Positions 1 to 12,900 of a stretch of DNA of 64,000 bases are shown here, one piece after another. The stretch covers positions 3,348,001 to 3,412,000 of the forward strand of contig VCCP01000004.1 in NCBI GenBank assembly GCA_005765155.1, read 5' to 3'. The DNA is from Zelopaecilomyces penicillatus. Its lineage: Eukaryota > Ascomycota > Sordariomycetes > Hypocreales > Pseudodiploosporaceae. A program made the translations under genes and the position numbers. Position 1 is the first letter of the stretch. Every line of letters starts with the position of its first letter. The notes under the pieces were generated by a model. The model was not told the origin of the DNA. It made no database searches and saw nothing but the letters and a program-made list of their open reading frames with translations.

Positions 1-3000
1 TGAACCTATTATAGCCTATTAAACTTTATTAAATATAGCTTCTTCCTATAGTAAAAAGGGAAGCCTATATCTGAATTTATAAGGCCTTCTAATCATTATT
101 ATAGCTATCTAATAGCAGTTAAAATCATTTTTAAATCTCCCTTTAGTGTATATAAGGATCTTACTAAGCCCTTTAAACCAGTAAAACAGCTGCTAGAATC
201 AATAAAAAGCCCTGAAATTTCAGGCCTATATATATCAGAAAGCCTTAATATAAACTCAGGCCTATTAAAAGATCTACTAGAAGATACTATATCCCTTCTA
301 AAACCCTCTAAAAATACTATTATAAAGGGAGATATAGGTCTTTTAGCTAAAACTAGCTACTAAAAGCTATTACAGCTAGCAGGAATTTGGCATATCTGTC
401 TCGGCTATATTGGCCTATAGCTGTTAAAGAAGACCACTAAAATTTCAGCAGGCTTATCTGATTTTACTGCTATAAAAGAAGCAGATTTCTTCTGTTTAGT
501 ATATATATAGGCTAAATCAGTATATAGACCCTTTAAAAACCTGATTCCAGACCTGCTAGAAGTGCTAGAGGTTATAAAGGGAGATATATTTCAGATAAAA
601 TCAACCCCTTATAATAAGCTCTCTATAGGGCTTATTTTAATAGAAAGAAAATCCTGTTATTAAATGGTTCTTTTACTGCTTAATAAGAAAGGTTATACTG
701 TCTTCTCTATTATAAAAAGATTATTTAAAGGATTAAAAGCCTATTATAAAAAATATCTTTTATAGCTGTATTTTAATGATAGAAAAGAGGTCTTAGTATT
801 GCTAAAAGACTGGTTAGCAGGCAAAGGTATCGGTTTTAGTATATCCAGCCTTTATATTTATAAGCAAAATAGCCTGCTAGAACACTCTATAAGGGTTATT
901 CTAGACTGATTATAGGCCATTATAATATAGGCCTAGCTGCTACTCTACCTTTGGATCGCTATTTTATCTATTATAGTTAACCTTATTAACTATATAATGG
1001 TTATAAATAGAGATCTCAGCCTATTATAGCTCTTCTTATAAGAGCTAAAACCAGCCCTAGCAGCTAACAAACCAAATTTAACAGCCTATAGAGCTATTAA
1101 AGTATACTATAAGGTTGTTATCCCTGCTAAGAAGTGCTAATAAGGCATTAAACTAAGCCCTAGAACAGAACCAGCCAGGCTGCTGGCTATACTAGGCAAA
1201 AATATCTATTCGGTCTATATACCCTCTTGCTGGCAGATAACTAAGACCTCTTTCCTTTATATTATAGAAGGAATAGGCCCTATAAGCCAGGGCCTAAAGG
1301 GTAATTTTCACAGCCTTTAGAGCCCTTCTAGCTTAGAGGGAGAATTAAAAGAGCTTTACACCCTATTAAAACCAATAGACTAATCTACCCTAAAGAGTCT
1401 GACTGATTTATAAGCTCTTGATCAAGCTAGAAGACCTATATAGCTGCCAGAACCTGTATTACAGGCACTATAACAGCTGTTATAGACGCTATAATAACTG
1501 TTATAGCTGCCATAGCCCTTATCACAGCCCCTAGCACAGCTGCCACAGCTGTTAGAAGACCCTGAACCTATATAGCTAGACCTTGCCTACCCTATAAATA
1601 TCTGCTATAAGCTAAAGATAAAATTCACTGCTAAGGCTTCTTTAGAATCTGCTAGCTGGAAATAAGCCTTAGAAGACCCTGTTAAGGAATAGTGGATTAG
1701 CATTATTTATAGCGAATTCCATCAAATTCTATAAGCTAAAGTCATGCATTTTATCTCTTTTTCAGAGGTTCTAAAAGACTGAAAAATCCTGAAAAATAGG
1801 CTTATTCTTAAGCTTAAAAAGGACTTATAAAATCAGCCCTTAAAATATAAGGCTAGGCTTGTTATAAAGGGTTTTATATAAACTAAAGGAAAGGATTACT
1901 TTAAAACCTTTGTAGCTATTAGTATTCCCCCTACCTGGCGGATTTTACTAGCTTTAGCAGCCTCTTATAACTAGGAAATCGAGCAAATTGATTTTATAGG
2001 GGCTTTTTTAAACAGCCAGTTATCTAAGGATATTTTTATAGAATTTCTAGAAGGCCTCTCTTCTTTTATAGAGATCTAAACCCCTGGAAATAGATCTTTA
2101 GTAATCTTATTAGCTAAGCTAGGCTATAACCCTGCTATAAAACAGGTTATTCTGCTAAAAAAGGCCCTATATGGGCTAAAGCAAGGCCTCTATGAGTGGT
2201 AATAGCAGCTAATTAAGCTGTTAGCTACCCTAGGGTTCTAACCCTTAGTCTCTAACCTGGCAGTCTTTATTAATACTAAGACCAATACCTTTATTATAAT
2301 CTATATTAATGACTGCCTTATTATAGGACCTGACCTACCCTATATTAACAAGCTAAAACGCCTGTCAAATAAGGTCTTTGCTATAGAAGATAGAGGCCCT
2401 ATAGCCTTTTTCTTAGGGGTTCAAATCAACTATAACCGGGCTAAAAGAGAGCTATAACTGCACCAGTCTTAGTATATTGATGAGGCTCTTTAGCGCTTTC
2501 AGCTATAAGATACAACCCTTATAGCTATACCCCTATAGCCTAAAGTACTAAAAGAACCCTTAAAAAGGGTTCTTACCCCTACTAAATAACAGACCTATTA
2601 ATAGATTATAGGGACTTTAATATATCTTATACTGCTTTCTAGGCCTGATATAGCCTTTTCAATTTAGTGGCTTTCTTGATATATATAATAGGGCTATATT
2701 AACTATTATAATACAGCTAGGAATCTTTTAAAATATCTAAAAGGCTTTAAAGAACTAGCTATCCTTTATAAGGCTTTAGATCTTATATAGGCTAAATAAC
2801 TAGCTCTTTAGCTGCTAGGCTATTTAGATAGTGATTTTATAGGCTGTAAAGCTATTAGCAAATCCATCTATAGGTATCTCTTTAAGCTAGCTAGTGGGCC
2901 TATCTGCTGGAAGGTAAAGAGATAGACTATTATAGCCCTCTTAACTATAGAAGCTGAATCAGATGCTTTAGTAAAGGCTATAAAAGAGCTAAAATAGCTC

Positions 3001-3319
3001 TCTAAGCTCTTTATAAAGCTAAAAATCCCTCTTTAGCAGCCTATAGACCTGTATTATGATAATACAGCCTCTATAAGTAATACTAAGAACCCTGATTAGT
3101 ATACCTGAATTAAGCACACCCTATTAAAATTCCATTATATTAGGCAAGAGACAGCTAGTGGGCTATTTAAGATAAATTATCTTATAACTAAGGCTATATC
3201 TATTAATAGATTAACTAAGGCTTTAATAGGCTCTGTTTTTCAGGGCTTTTTAAGCCTATTAAACCTATAAAAACCCCCTATTAAAAGCTAGCTATATATA
3301 TATAGCTTACTAGAGGGAG
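1..3319 (+). pseudogene. Ty1/copia element A, 3' part of polyprotein (integrase, reverse transcriptase, RNase H), RIP-broken
   Basis: Reading the plus strand through many TAA/TAG stops gives copia-type polyprotein sequence. The 5' part (gag, protease, start of integrase) lies outside the window; position 1 corresponds to about 36084 in element C. Around 1740-2000 there is the opening of the reverse transcriptase (YKARLVIKGF, then a run ending LALAASY). Near 2165-2200 the block ALYGLKQGLYEW is visible. The catalytic Y-x-D-D site near 2300 reads YIND, an Asp-to-Asn change expected from G-to-A mutation. RNase H follows (LLKYLKG near 2730; a DSDF-like block, then GYLFKLA-like sequence near 2830-2900), ending with the copia C-terminal block near 3090-3200. 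A purine tract (3313-3319) sits directly before the LTR. Non-functional. Confidence 0.9.
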
Positions 3320-3751
3320 TGTTAAAATAAGTGGGTTTTATATAACAGCCTAATCTGTTATAAGACTAGTAGCTAGACCTACTATAGCTTAGTAGCTAAA
3401 CCTGCTATAGCCCTAGTAGCCAGACCTGCTATAAGGTAGCAGCCTGATCTGCTATAAGACCTAAAAAGCCTGTGCAGCCTGATCTGCTATATCAGACTAG
3501 ACTAGTAAAATAAGGGCTTATCCTTTATACCTCTCTCTTTCTTATTATTTAAAATGCTTAGAAATCTAAAGAAATATTATTTGGAATTCTTAAATAATTT
3601 TAAATAATCCTAGTATTATTTAGATATATAAGATAGCTAGATTCCTAGTTGAATCCTGCTTTCTTTCTCTATTAATAATTTAATTATTTCTTTCTTCTTT
3701 TCTATAGACTTCACTTTAGATAACTATTTACTGCCTTTCTTTTATTATTAT
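3320..3751 (+). repeat. 3' LTR of copia element A, missing its last ~35 bp
   Basis: The LTR starts TGTTAAAATAAG right after the polypurine tract and aligns with the LTRs at 14452, 33596 and 39396. It follows that family until about 3755, then is replaced by the start of the opposite-strand LTR of element B. The terminal segment seen in the solo LTR at 14890-14926 is absent here. The bases at 3752-3755 fit both LTRs, so the exact breakpoint is ambiguous by four bases. Confidence 0.85.
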
Positions 3752-4172
3752 TATTGTAATTTGCAGTATAAAGTTATAATTAAAGCTAATAGTAATAATA
3801 GTAGAAGAAAGGCAGTGAATAGTTATTTAGAGTGAAGTCTATAGAAAAGAAGAAAGAAGTGATTGAATTGCTGATATAGAAAAGAAGAAGGATATAACTA
3901 GGAATCCTTTTATCTTTTATATCTATCTAATTCTAAGATAATTTAGAATTATTTTAAGATATTTTAAATAACTATTTAAAATTATTAGATATTCCAAATA
4001 CTAAAACAGAAAGTAAGCACTAGTTTATCCCTTTATAGGTTAAGCTATAAGGGCTTTATAAGCTTAGCTTATTAAGCTATATAGGTCTAGCTGCTAGGCT
4101 GTAGTAGGTTAAGCTGCTAGACTATAGTAGATTAGGCTGCTATATATAGAAAAAAACCATTTTATTTTAACA
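3752..4172 (-). repeat. 3' LTR of copia element B
   Basis: 421 bp, from TATTGTAATTTGCAG (complement of the LTR end) to TTTTAACA (complement of the LTR start). It pairs with 9561-9981. The first half on the minus strand differs from the A-type LTR, lacking the GTGGGTTTTATATAACAG leader, while the last ~130 bp are the same. B therefore belongs to a different LTR subfamily. Confidence 0.92.
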
Positions 4173-7100
4173 CTCTCTCTAGCAAGCTATATAGTATATA
4201 GCTAGCTCTTTGTAAGGGGTTTTTGCAGGTTTAAAAGGCTTAAAAAGCCTTGAAAAATAAGGCCTGTTAAAGCCTTAGTTAGCCTATCAGTAGGCATAGC
4301 CTTAGTTATAAGATAATTTATCTTAAATAGCTTGCTAGCTGCTTTCTGCCTAATATAATGGAATTTTAGCAGGGTATACTTAGTTCAAGCATACTGATCA
4401 GGGTTCTTAGTATTGCTTATAGAGGCTGTATTATTATAATATAGGTCTATAGGCCGTTGAAGAGGGATTTTTAGCTCTAAAAAGAGCCTAGAGAGCTATT
4501 TTAGCTCTTTTATAGCCTCTACTAAAGCATCTGATTTAGCTTCTATAGTTGAGAGGGCTATAATGGTCTGTTTTTTAGCCTTTTAGCAGATAGGCCTGCT
4601 AGCTAGCTTGAAGAGGTACCCATAGATGGATTTGCTAGTGGTTTTACAGCCTGCAAAATCACTGTTTGAATAGCCTAGCAACTGAAGAGCTGGCTGTCTA
4701 GCCTGTATAAGGCCTGAGGCCTTATATAAGATAGCTAGTTCTTTAGAGCCTTTTAGGTACTTTAAAAGGTTCCTAGCTGTGTTATAATGGTTGATATAGC
4801 CCTGTTGCATATATCGAGAAAGCTACTGTATTGGAAAGGCTATATCAGGCCTGGAAAGCAGTATAAGATATATTAAAGTCCCTATAATCTGCTGATAGGT
4901 CTGTTGTTTGGCAGGGGTAAGACCCCTTTTTAGGGGTTCTTTTAGTGCTCTGGGCTGTAGGGGGATAGCCGTAGGGGTTGCATCTTATAGCTGAAAGCGC
5001 TGAAGAGCCTTATCAATATACTGAGACTGGTGTAACTATAGCTCCTTTTTAGCCCGATTACAGCTGATTTGGACCCCTAAGAAAAAGGCTATAGAGCCTC
5101 TATCTTCTATAGCAAAAACCTTATTTAACAGGCGTTTTAGCCTGTTAATATAGGGTAGGTCGGGTCCTATAATAAGGCAGTTATTAATATAGATAATAAT
5201 AAAGGTATTAGTCTGGGCGTTGATAAAGACAGCCGGGTCAGAGACTAAGGGTTGGAACCCTAGGGTAGCTAGCAGCTTAATTAGCTGCTGTTACCATTCA
5301 CGGGGGCCTTGCTTTAACCTGTATAGGGCCTTTTTTAGCAGGATAACCTGTTTTATAGCAGGGTTATAGCCTAGCTTAGCTAATAAGGCTGTTAAAGGCT
5401 GGTTTTTAGGGGTCTGGGTCTCTATAAAAGAAGAGAGACCTTCTGGAAATTCCATAAAAATATCCTTAGATAACTGGCTGTTTAAAAAGGCTTCTATAAA
5501 ATCGATTTATTTGATTTCCTAGTTATAAGAGGCTGCTAAAGCTAGTAAAATCCGCCAAGTAGAGGGAATACTAGTAGCTACAAATGTTTTAAAGTAGTCT
5601 TTTCCTTCAATTTGTATAAAACCCTTTATAACAAGCCTAGCCTTATATTTTAAGGGCTGATTTTGTAAATCCTTTTTAAGCTTAAGAATAAGCCTATTTT
5701 TCAGGATTTTTTGGTCTTTTAGAACCTCTGAAAAAGGGATAAAATACATGACTTTAGCTTATAAAATCTGATGGAATTCGCTATAAATAGCACTAATCCA
5801 TTGTTTTTTAATAGAGTCTTCTAGGGCTTGTTTCCAGCCAGCAGGTTCTGAAGAAGCCTTAGCAGTGAATTTTACCTTTAGCTTATAGCAGATATCTATA
5901 GGGTAGGTAAGATCTAGCTGTATAAGTTCAGAGTCTTCTAACAGCTGTTCAGGCTGTTCAGTAGGCTGTGGTAATTGTATTACAGGCTGTGATACAGGCT
6001 GTGGCAGCTGTTATAGCGGTTGTGGCAGCTGTTGTGGCGTCTGTAGTACAGGCTCTAGCAGCTGGATAGGTCTTCTGGCTTGATCAAGGGCTTATAAATC
6101 GGTCAGATCCTTTAGGGTAGGTTGATCTGTTGATTTTGGCAGGGTGTAAAGCTCTTTTAATTCTTCCTCTAAGCTAGAAGAGCTCTAAAGACTATAAAAA
6201 TTGCCCTTAAGGCCCTGACTTATAGAGCCTATTCCTTCTATAATATAAAGAAAAGAGGTCTTAGTTACCTGCCAGCAGGAAGGTATATAGATTGAATAGA
6301 TATTTTTATCTAGTATAGCTAGCAGTCTAACTGGCTCTGTTCTAGGGCTTAGTTTAGCACCTTATTAGCGCTTCTTAGTAGGGATAACAACCTCACAGTA
6401 GACTCTAATAGCTCTGTAGGCTGCCAGATTTGGTTTGTTAGCTGCTAGAGCTGGTTTTAGCTCTTGTAAGAAGAGCTATAATGGGCTGAGGTCCCTGTTT
6501 ATAACCGTTATACAGTTGATAAGGTTAACTATAGCAGGTAAAATAGCGGTCTAAAGAAAAAGTGGCAGTTGAGCCCAGATTATAGTGGCCTATAGTTAAT
6601 CTAGAATAACCCTTATAGAGCGTTCTAGCAGGCTATTTTGCTTATAAATATAGAGGCTAGATATATTAAAATCAATACCTTTATCTATTAGCTAGTCTTT
6701 TAATAGTATTAAGATCTCTTTTCTATTATTAAAATACAGCTATAAAGGGTATTTTTTATAGTAGGCTTTTAGCCCTTTAAATAACCCCTTTATAGCAGAG
6801 AAGATAGTATAACCTTCCTTATTAGGTAGTAAGAGAATCTTTTGATAATAGGATTTTCTTTCTACTAGAATAAGCCCTATAGGGAGCTTATTATAGGGGG
6901 TCAGTTTTATCTGAAAGGTGTCTCCCTCTATAACCTCTAGTACTTTTAGTAGGTCTGGAATTAGGTTTTTAGAGGGTCTGTGTATTGATTTAGCCTGTAT
7001 ATAAGCTAAATAGAAGAAATCTGCTTCTTTTATAATAGTAAAATCAGGTAAGCCCGCTGAAATTTTAGCGGTCTTTTTTAGCAGCTGTAGGCTAATATAG

Positions 7101-8960
7101 CTGAGATGGATGTGTTAAATCCCTGCTAGCTATAGCAGCTTTTGGTAGCTAGTTTTAGCTAAAAGACCTGTATCTTTCTCTATAACAGTGTTTTCAGAGG
7201 GTTCTAGAAGGGATATAGCATCTTCTAGTAGGTCTTGTAACAGGCCTGAGTCTGGATCAGGGCTTTCTGGTATATATAGGCCTGAAATTTCAGGGCTTTT
7301 TATTGGTTTTAGCAGCTGTTTAGCTGGTTCAGAGGGCTTAGTGAGGTCCTTATATACATCAGGGGGGGGTTTGGAGGTGATTTCAACCGCTATTAGATAG
7401 CTATAATAATGGTTAGAAGGCTCTGTAAATTTAGGTATAGGCTTCCCTTTTTACTAAAGAAAGAAGCTATGTTTAATAAAGTTTAGCAGTCCATAGCAGG
7501 TTCAGTCCACTATAAATAGCTTCTCTTGCAGAAGTATACTGCTAAAAGTATAATGCTTTACCCCACTTATTATATTTATATCTATATCAGGGATATATAG
7601 TGTATTTTTCAGCTTTAGAGTGCTATAAGTCCTGGGTTCAAGCCCTATAAGCATTGTAAATACAGCTATTCCAGATCCTTTTAGATAGATTGGACCGCTA
7701 TCAGTTGCTATAAGCCTTGGTTTCTTATTATAGGTACTATAACTAGTAAAGAGGGTTCTGTTATTAACGATATAACATGTTAAGCCAGTATTATATAGCA
7801 GGGCATTCTTTAGGTTAGCGTTATAGTAAGTGCTATAAGCTGTTTCTTTAGGCTTTATAGCTTCTAAACCTTCTATATCAGATTCAGAATTAGAGCTCCA
7901 GGTACTAGCTATAGTATTCCAGTCATCTATAGATAGGTTATAAATGCCTATTATAAAGGAAGCTTTATTAAGTTTCTTACTACTAGTAGCAGGCTTCTTT
8001 GTCTTTTTATCCTTCTAAAAAGGCTTATAAGACTGTTTTTCAATGGATTTAAACGGTTTTTCCTTCTTCTTAAAGTCCTTATAGGTTTTTTTAGAAGATT
8101 CCTTAGCTTCTCTAGCTCTATAGGAGCTAGCTTTTATAACTAAAGAGCTTTTATTCTATAGCTCTTCTAGCAAGTCCGCTATAAGGAACTGTAAATTTAG
8201 GGTATTAAGAGAGATACTAAGCGCTGTATGAATCCTGATATTGTTCCTTTAGCGTTCAGCCCACTATAGAAAAGCTTCTTTTATAGCCTTTAGATACTAA
8301 TTTATCTGATCTATAGGCTGTATAATAACTGAAGCTAACTGTAGCCTAGTGAGTTGGGTGTTAAATTCGCTGTTAAATGCCTTTATAGAGCCTTTATAGC
8401 TGCTAAAGCTAAGCTTATAAAAGGCGCTATAGAGGGTTCTATACTACAGGGTAGCACTGTAGCAGTATTGCTTGTTTAGTATTTAATAAGCTTCTAGAGG
8501 TATTATAGCCCAACTTATAGAGGCTTATAGGTGTTATGAGCAGCTGTTATGAAGTAATAGAAGCAAAATAGCCTGGTAATGGTCGCTAAGTTGACTGCTT
8601 ATAGTGGGTTCTGATAGAAAATTAAGTAATCCTAGTGCTTATAGCTGGATAGATAAGGCCTAAAGCTATTAATTGTAATTATCAGAGCCTTTTAGCCTAA
8701 AAGCTTCTGGAAAGGCCTGTATTTTCTTGGATAGCTCCTTTAGAGCTAGATCACCTAGTGGGTTAACAGACTGTATAGGCTATAGCAGTGATTGAGATGG
8801 CTGAAGTTAAGGTTATAGAGGTTCTTTAATAGTCTTAGCAGCTATAGCCGCTGTAAATTGGCCCTGTAGCTATTGTAATTGCTATATAAGCTCCTATATC
8901 TAAGATTAAAGAGCCTATAATTCTAATGAATTCTCTTCTATTAAAAGATCCTAATTTAAC
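4173..8960 (-). pseudogene. Copia polyprotein of element B (gag-protease-integrase-RT-RNase H)
   Basis: The minus strand can be read almost continuously from about 8960 (ATG, then a gag-like region to about 7960) through a protease-like block near 7770-7800. There the expected catalytic D-T-G reads NTG. A pre-integrase/integrase region follows at about 7560-6500. Reverse transcriptase includes 5519-5749 (YKARLVIKGF, EGKDYFKTF) and ALYRLKQGPREW near 5290-5330; the YIDD-type site near 5190 reads YINN. RNase H includes 4583-4810 (LLKYLKGSKELAILY, SNSDFAGC, SIYGYLFKLASRP). Stops are mostly TAA/TAG where CAA, CAG or TGG would be expected, so the gene is dead. The domain order (integrase before RT) identifies copia. 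Confidence 0.9.
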
Positions 8961-9546
8961 ATTTTTAGAATCAGACTATTATAACTAATAGTTATAGCAG
9001 TATAGAGGAAAAATAAGCTTCTAAAAATAAGCTTATAGCTATATAACAGTATTATAAATAGCTAAAAGTACTGATTATAGCAGTGCTATAAATGGCCAGG
9101 TCTTAGTAAGAGCCTTGAAAATAGCCAATTAGCTAGGGGGGGGGGTAACAGGCGTGAGGGTTGCTTATTATATGCTAGCTATAGTCAGGTTATAGTATAG
9201 CCAGTACAGTGTCTTTACTTAGTCAGCCGACTTCTATAGTCTTATATAGGCTTTTTATAAAGTTAACTAGCAATTCAAGTGATTAATTATATTTAATATA
9301 GTTAATAAAGCTATAATCTATAATTCTATAAGTCTAAATTAATAATCTATAAATCTGAAAATGGATTATACTATAAGCTATAGGTCTGATGTTTAACTCT
9401 TATATATATAGTGTTTTTTATAACTTTTGATTGGTGGGAAATATAGGTCTGATTGATTAAAGGAGGGATAAAAAATCTAATATATAAAGAGATTGAATAT
9501 AATAGAAAAAAGAGTCTTCTTTTTATAGTCTAGAATAATTATTCTT

Positions 9547-9560
9547 CTAGGCTTATAACC
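9547..9560 (-). other. Primer-binding site of copia element B
   Basis: Directly after the 5' LTR on the minus strand the sequence is GGTTATAAGCCTAG. It differs by two RIP-type transitions from GGTTATGAGCCCAG, the complement of the anticodon stem-loop of fungal initiator tRNA-Met (CTGGGCTCATAACC). Priming from a cleaved initiator tRNA-Met half is the known mechanism of Drosophila copia. The same site follows the 5' LTR of element C (34024 onward). Confidence 0.65.
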
Positions 9561-9981
9561 TATTATAATTTATAGTATAAAGTTATAACTAAAGCTAGTA
9601 GTAATAGCAGTGAAAGAAAGGTAGTGAATAGTTATTTAGAGTGAAGTCTATAGAAAAGAAGAAAGAAGTGATTAAATTGCTGATATAGAAAAGAAGAAGA
9701 ATATAACTAGGAATCCTTTTATCTTTTATATCTATCTAATTCTAAGATAATTTAGAATTATTTTAAGATATTTCAAATAACTATTTGGAATTATTAGATA
9801 TTCCAAATACTAAAACAGAAAGTAAGCACTAGTCTATCCCTTTATAGGTTAAGCTATAAGGGCTTTATAAGCTTAGCTTACTGAGCTGTATAGGTCTAGC
9901 TGCTAGGCTATAGTAGATTAAGCTGCTAGACTATAGTAGATTAGACTGCTATATATAGAAAAAACCTATTTTATTTTAACA
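9561..9981 (-). repeat. 5' LTR of copia element B
   Basis: 421 bp, same length and ends as the LTR at 3752-4172. On the minus strand it starts TGTTAAAATAAAATAGG at 9981 and ends ...TATAATTTATAGTATAAAG-complement at 9561, immediately followed by the primer-binding site. Confidence 0.92.
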
Positions 9982-12900
9982 CTAATATATAATTATTTAA
10001 TTAGCTTATTAAAGAAGGCTTTATTATATCTTATCTATAAATAAACTTAAATTATTCCTATTATATTCTTTAGCTTTATTAAAGATATAGGATTATTTAA
10101 TTTATTCCTAGGGATATAGAGGACTTTTATTATATCTTTAATCTAATTTAATAAATCCTAGCTTATAATTATCCTAAGCTCTGAATTAAGATCAATCAAT
10201 ATATAAAGTAATATAATAACTATCTTTATAAACAAAATCTCCTTTAGTTTTAATTAATAATAAGGAAATCTTATACTTTAATCTATTATTTATAATATAT
10301 TCTTAGGTATAATTACTAGATTAAAAGATATTATCCTATCTAATATTAGGATAGCCTTAGGAGTGGGCTTTTAATATATAATAGTTAAAGATTTAATTAA
10401 TTCTTTATTATTATCTCTTTATCTTTTTTTTTTATTAATATTTATATTAATTATATATATTAATATTATTTAATCCTTTATATTTTTATATTAAGAGAAT
10501 AATATAAAAGAAATTTAGATTATATTTTTATTAGATATAATATCTAAGTATTATAACTTTATAGATTATTATTTAAGGCTTAAATAAAAGATATATTTTC
10601 TAAAGATTATACCTTTATATTTATTTAATATCTATTTAAAGTGCTAAAAAACTCTAGCTTTAATTAAAAGGATAAGAGATATAACTATATAATCAGGGAA
10701 ATTAATAGCTTAAGCTATTATAAGCTTTTAATAGTATTCTTTTATCTTAAGGAATTATTATATAATAATAGAAGGAATTATACTCTAGCCTATAATATAT
10801 CCTAGATTTAATATCCTAATATATAAATTATATATATAGAACTTAAGTTTAGTATTATATATTAATTTATTATAATAAAAAGGAAAATAGCTTAATAAAT
10901 TATAATACTAATAATTATTCTTATCCTATCTCTCTTAAAAGGAAAAGATATTAAAATCCTTATTATTATTAAGATTAAATATTATCTAATTAAATAAAAA
11001 ACTTATTAAGCCTTTATATTATAAATCCTTATTAATATATATATTAGTATTTATTTATATTTTAATGATTATTTAAGTAATATCTTTTTTAATAGCTATA
11101 TTAATCTTAAGGTTATTAATAAACTTGATTAACTCCTCTATATCTATTAGCTTAGCTTTAAAAGATATAGTCTTAATAATAGTTAAAAAGAACTTTTCTT
11201 TAGAGTAAAGGTCTTATATAATTAGATTCTTTATTATAATGACTTAATTAAGTATTACCTTAATAGTAATTATATTTATTTAATTCCTAAGACTATTAGA
11301 AATCTTATATTATTTAATAGCTAATCTAATAATCACTTAACTATTAAAATATCCCTAGAGCTATGTATATAATATCTTCTTAAGTTTATAGGGATTATTA
11401 ATAGAATTTACTTAAATAACCTTAATAAAAAGCCTTACTAATATAGTCTTATATAATATATAAGATAATAGTTTTAAATTCTTTTAATTTAAATTATATT
11501 AGAAAGTATAAAATCTATACCTATTAAGCTAATCTAGAATATCTTTAATAGATTCTAAATATTATTATTTAAATACTTTTAAATAATCTTTATATAATCT
11601 TAACTATTATAAGTCTTTTTTAAAGAAATAATTCTTTAATACTTTTTTAGCTTTTATCTATAAGAGATTATAGATAAATCCCTAGATAATATCTTTATAG
11701 ATATTAACTATATAATATATAAAGTAGTTATATTTCTTTTTATTAATTATATTATTATTTTTATCTTAAGCTTATAACTTAAAAGATATTTAATAATATT
11801 AATCCTATTAAAGTATTTAATAAGCTTAAGATTAATAATATATTTCTTAGATTTATTTATAGTAAGGATATCCTTAAAACTATTAAAAAGAATAATATTA
11901 GTCTTAATAATACTTTATTAAAAACTCTTAATAATATTATCCTTTAGTTAATTAATTAATTATAAGCCTAATCTATTAAAGGAAGAGCTATTAAAATTTA
12001 TAATAGATATTATATTAGATAAAGAAGTACTTAAAGTAAGGATATTAAGGGTAATAGTCTTAAGAATAATAATTCTAATAATAGAGTTAAAGCTATTTAA
12101 AGATCTTCTTCTTTAATATAAAGAGTATCTATTTAAACTAAAGGCTAATAATATACTAAGAAGATTAAGTAATAATAAAGGCTTCCTATTATAAAGGTAT
12201 TTAAATATCTAGTTTAAGAAGGAGTTATCTTAACTCTTATATAGTAATACCTTATTAATTATATCCTAATATTAGTATAAAATCTTTCCTTTAAGGATAG
12301 GTATTATATTTAAATTAAGAATAATAATTTCTATATTATTATAATTAAATAATATCTTATTTTTAAAATACTAAGATCACTCTTAAATAGGAAGCTTCTT
12401 TAGTATTAAGGATAAGATCTATAGAGAGAGAAAAAAGATAAAAATATTTCCTAAGATTAGCTAAACTATTAGAATACTAACCTATAGTATAAAAAAACAA
12501 AACCAAGGATCAATATATAGCTAATACTATTTATTATTAATTAAATAATTAATATTAGAAGTTATATAAATTGATTATTTATAATAGTTCTTTCTATACT
12601 TATTTATATTTTAATTAAGTAAAATTAATAAGTTTAGAGTACTCTATCTTTTTAATCTAATATTTAATATATAAATTATCTTTTATATATATTTTAGATA
12701 AAAGCTTATCTTAGAATTAAATATTCTCTTATTTTTTCTTTTAATAGTTTAGTATTTTATAATATTAGATTCTAATAGAAAAGAAATTAATAATATCTTA
12801 TTATTTAACTAGGATAGTATATAATATCCCTGCTTTATAGACTTTAGATCTTTTAATAAATAAGCTTAGCTCTTTTATTTCTAGATTTCTAGGCTATTAT

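Larger units (their letters stand above)
3752..9981 (-). mobile_element. Complete Ty1/copia retrotransposon B (two 421-bp LTRs)
   Basis: A full-length element of 6230 bp on the minus strand. Both LTRs are 421 bp, read TGTTAAAATAAAA at the 5' end and end in AATA. Between them are a primer-binding site, gag, protease, integrase, reverse transcriptase and RNase H in copia order. It is the least decayed copia copy here: it keeps open segments of 75-76 codons, while copy C is almost all stops. No convincing target duplication is seen: the left flank is ATTAT and the right is CTAAT. Together with the cut LTR of A, this suggests a later rearrangement or deletion at one edge. Confidence 0.92.

Noticed and set aside
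7188..7400. 70-codon plus-strand ORF
   Set aside because: It lies antisense to the integrase side of copia element B and reflects the less mutated minus-strand coding sequence.
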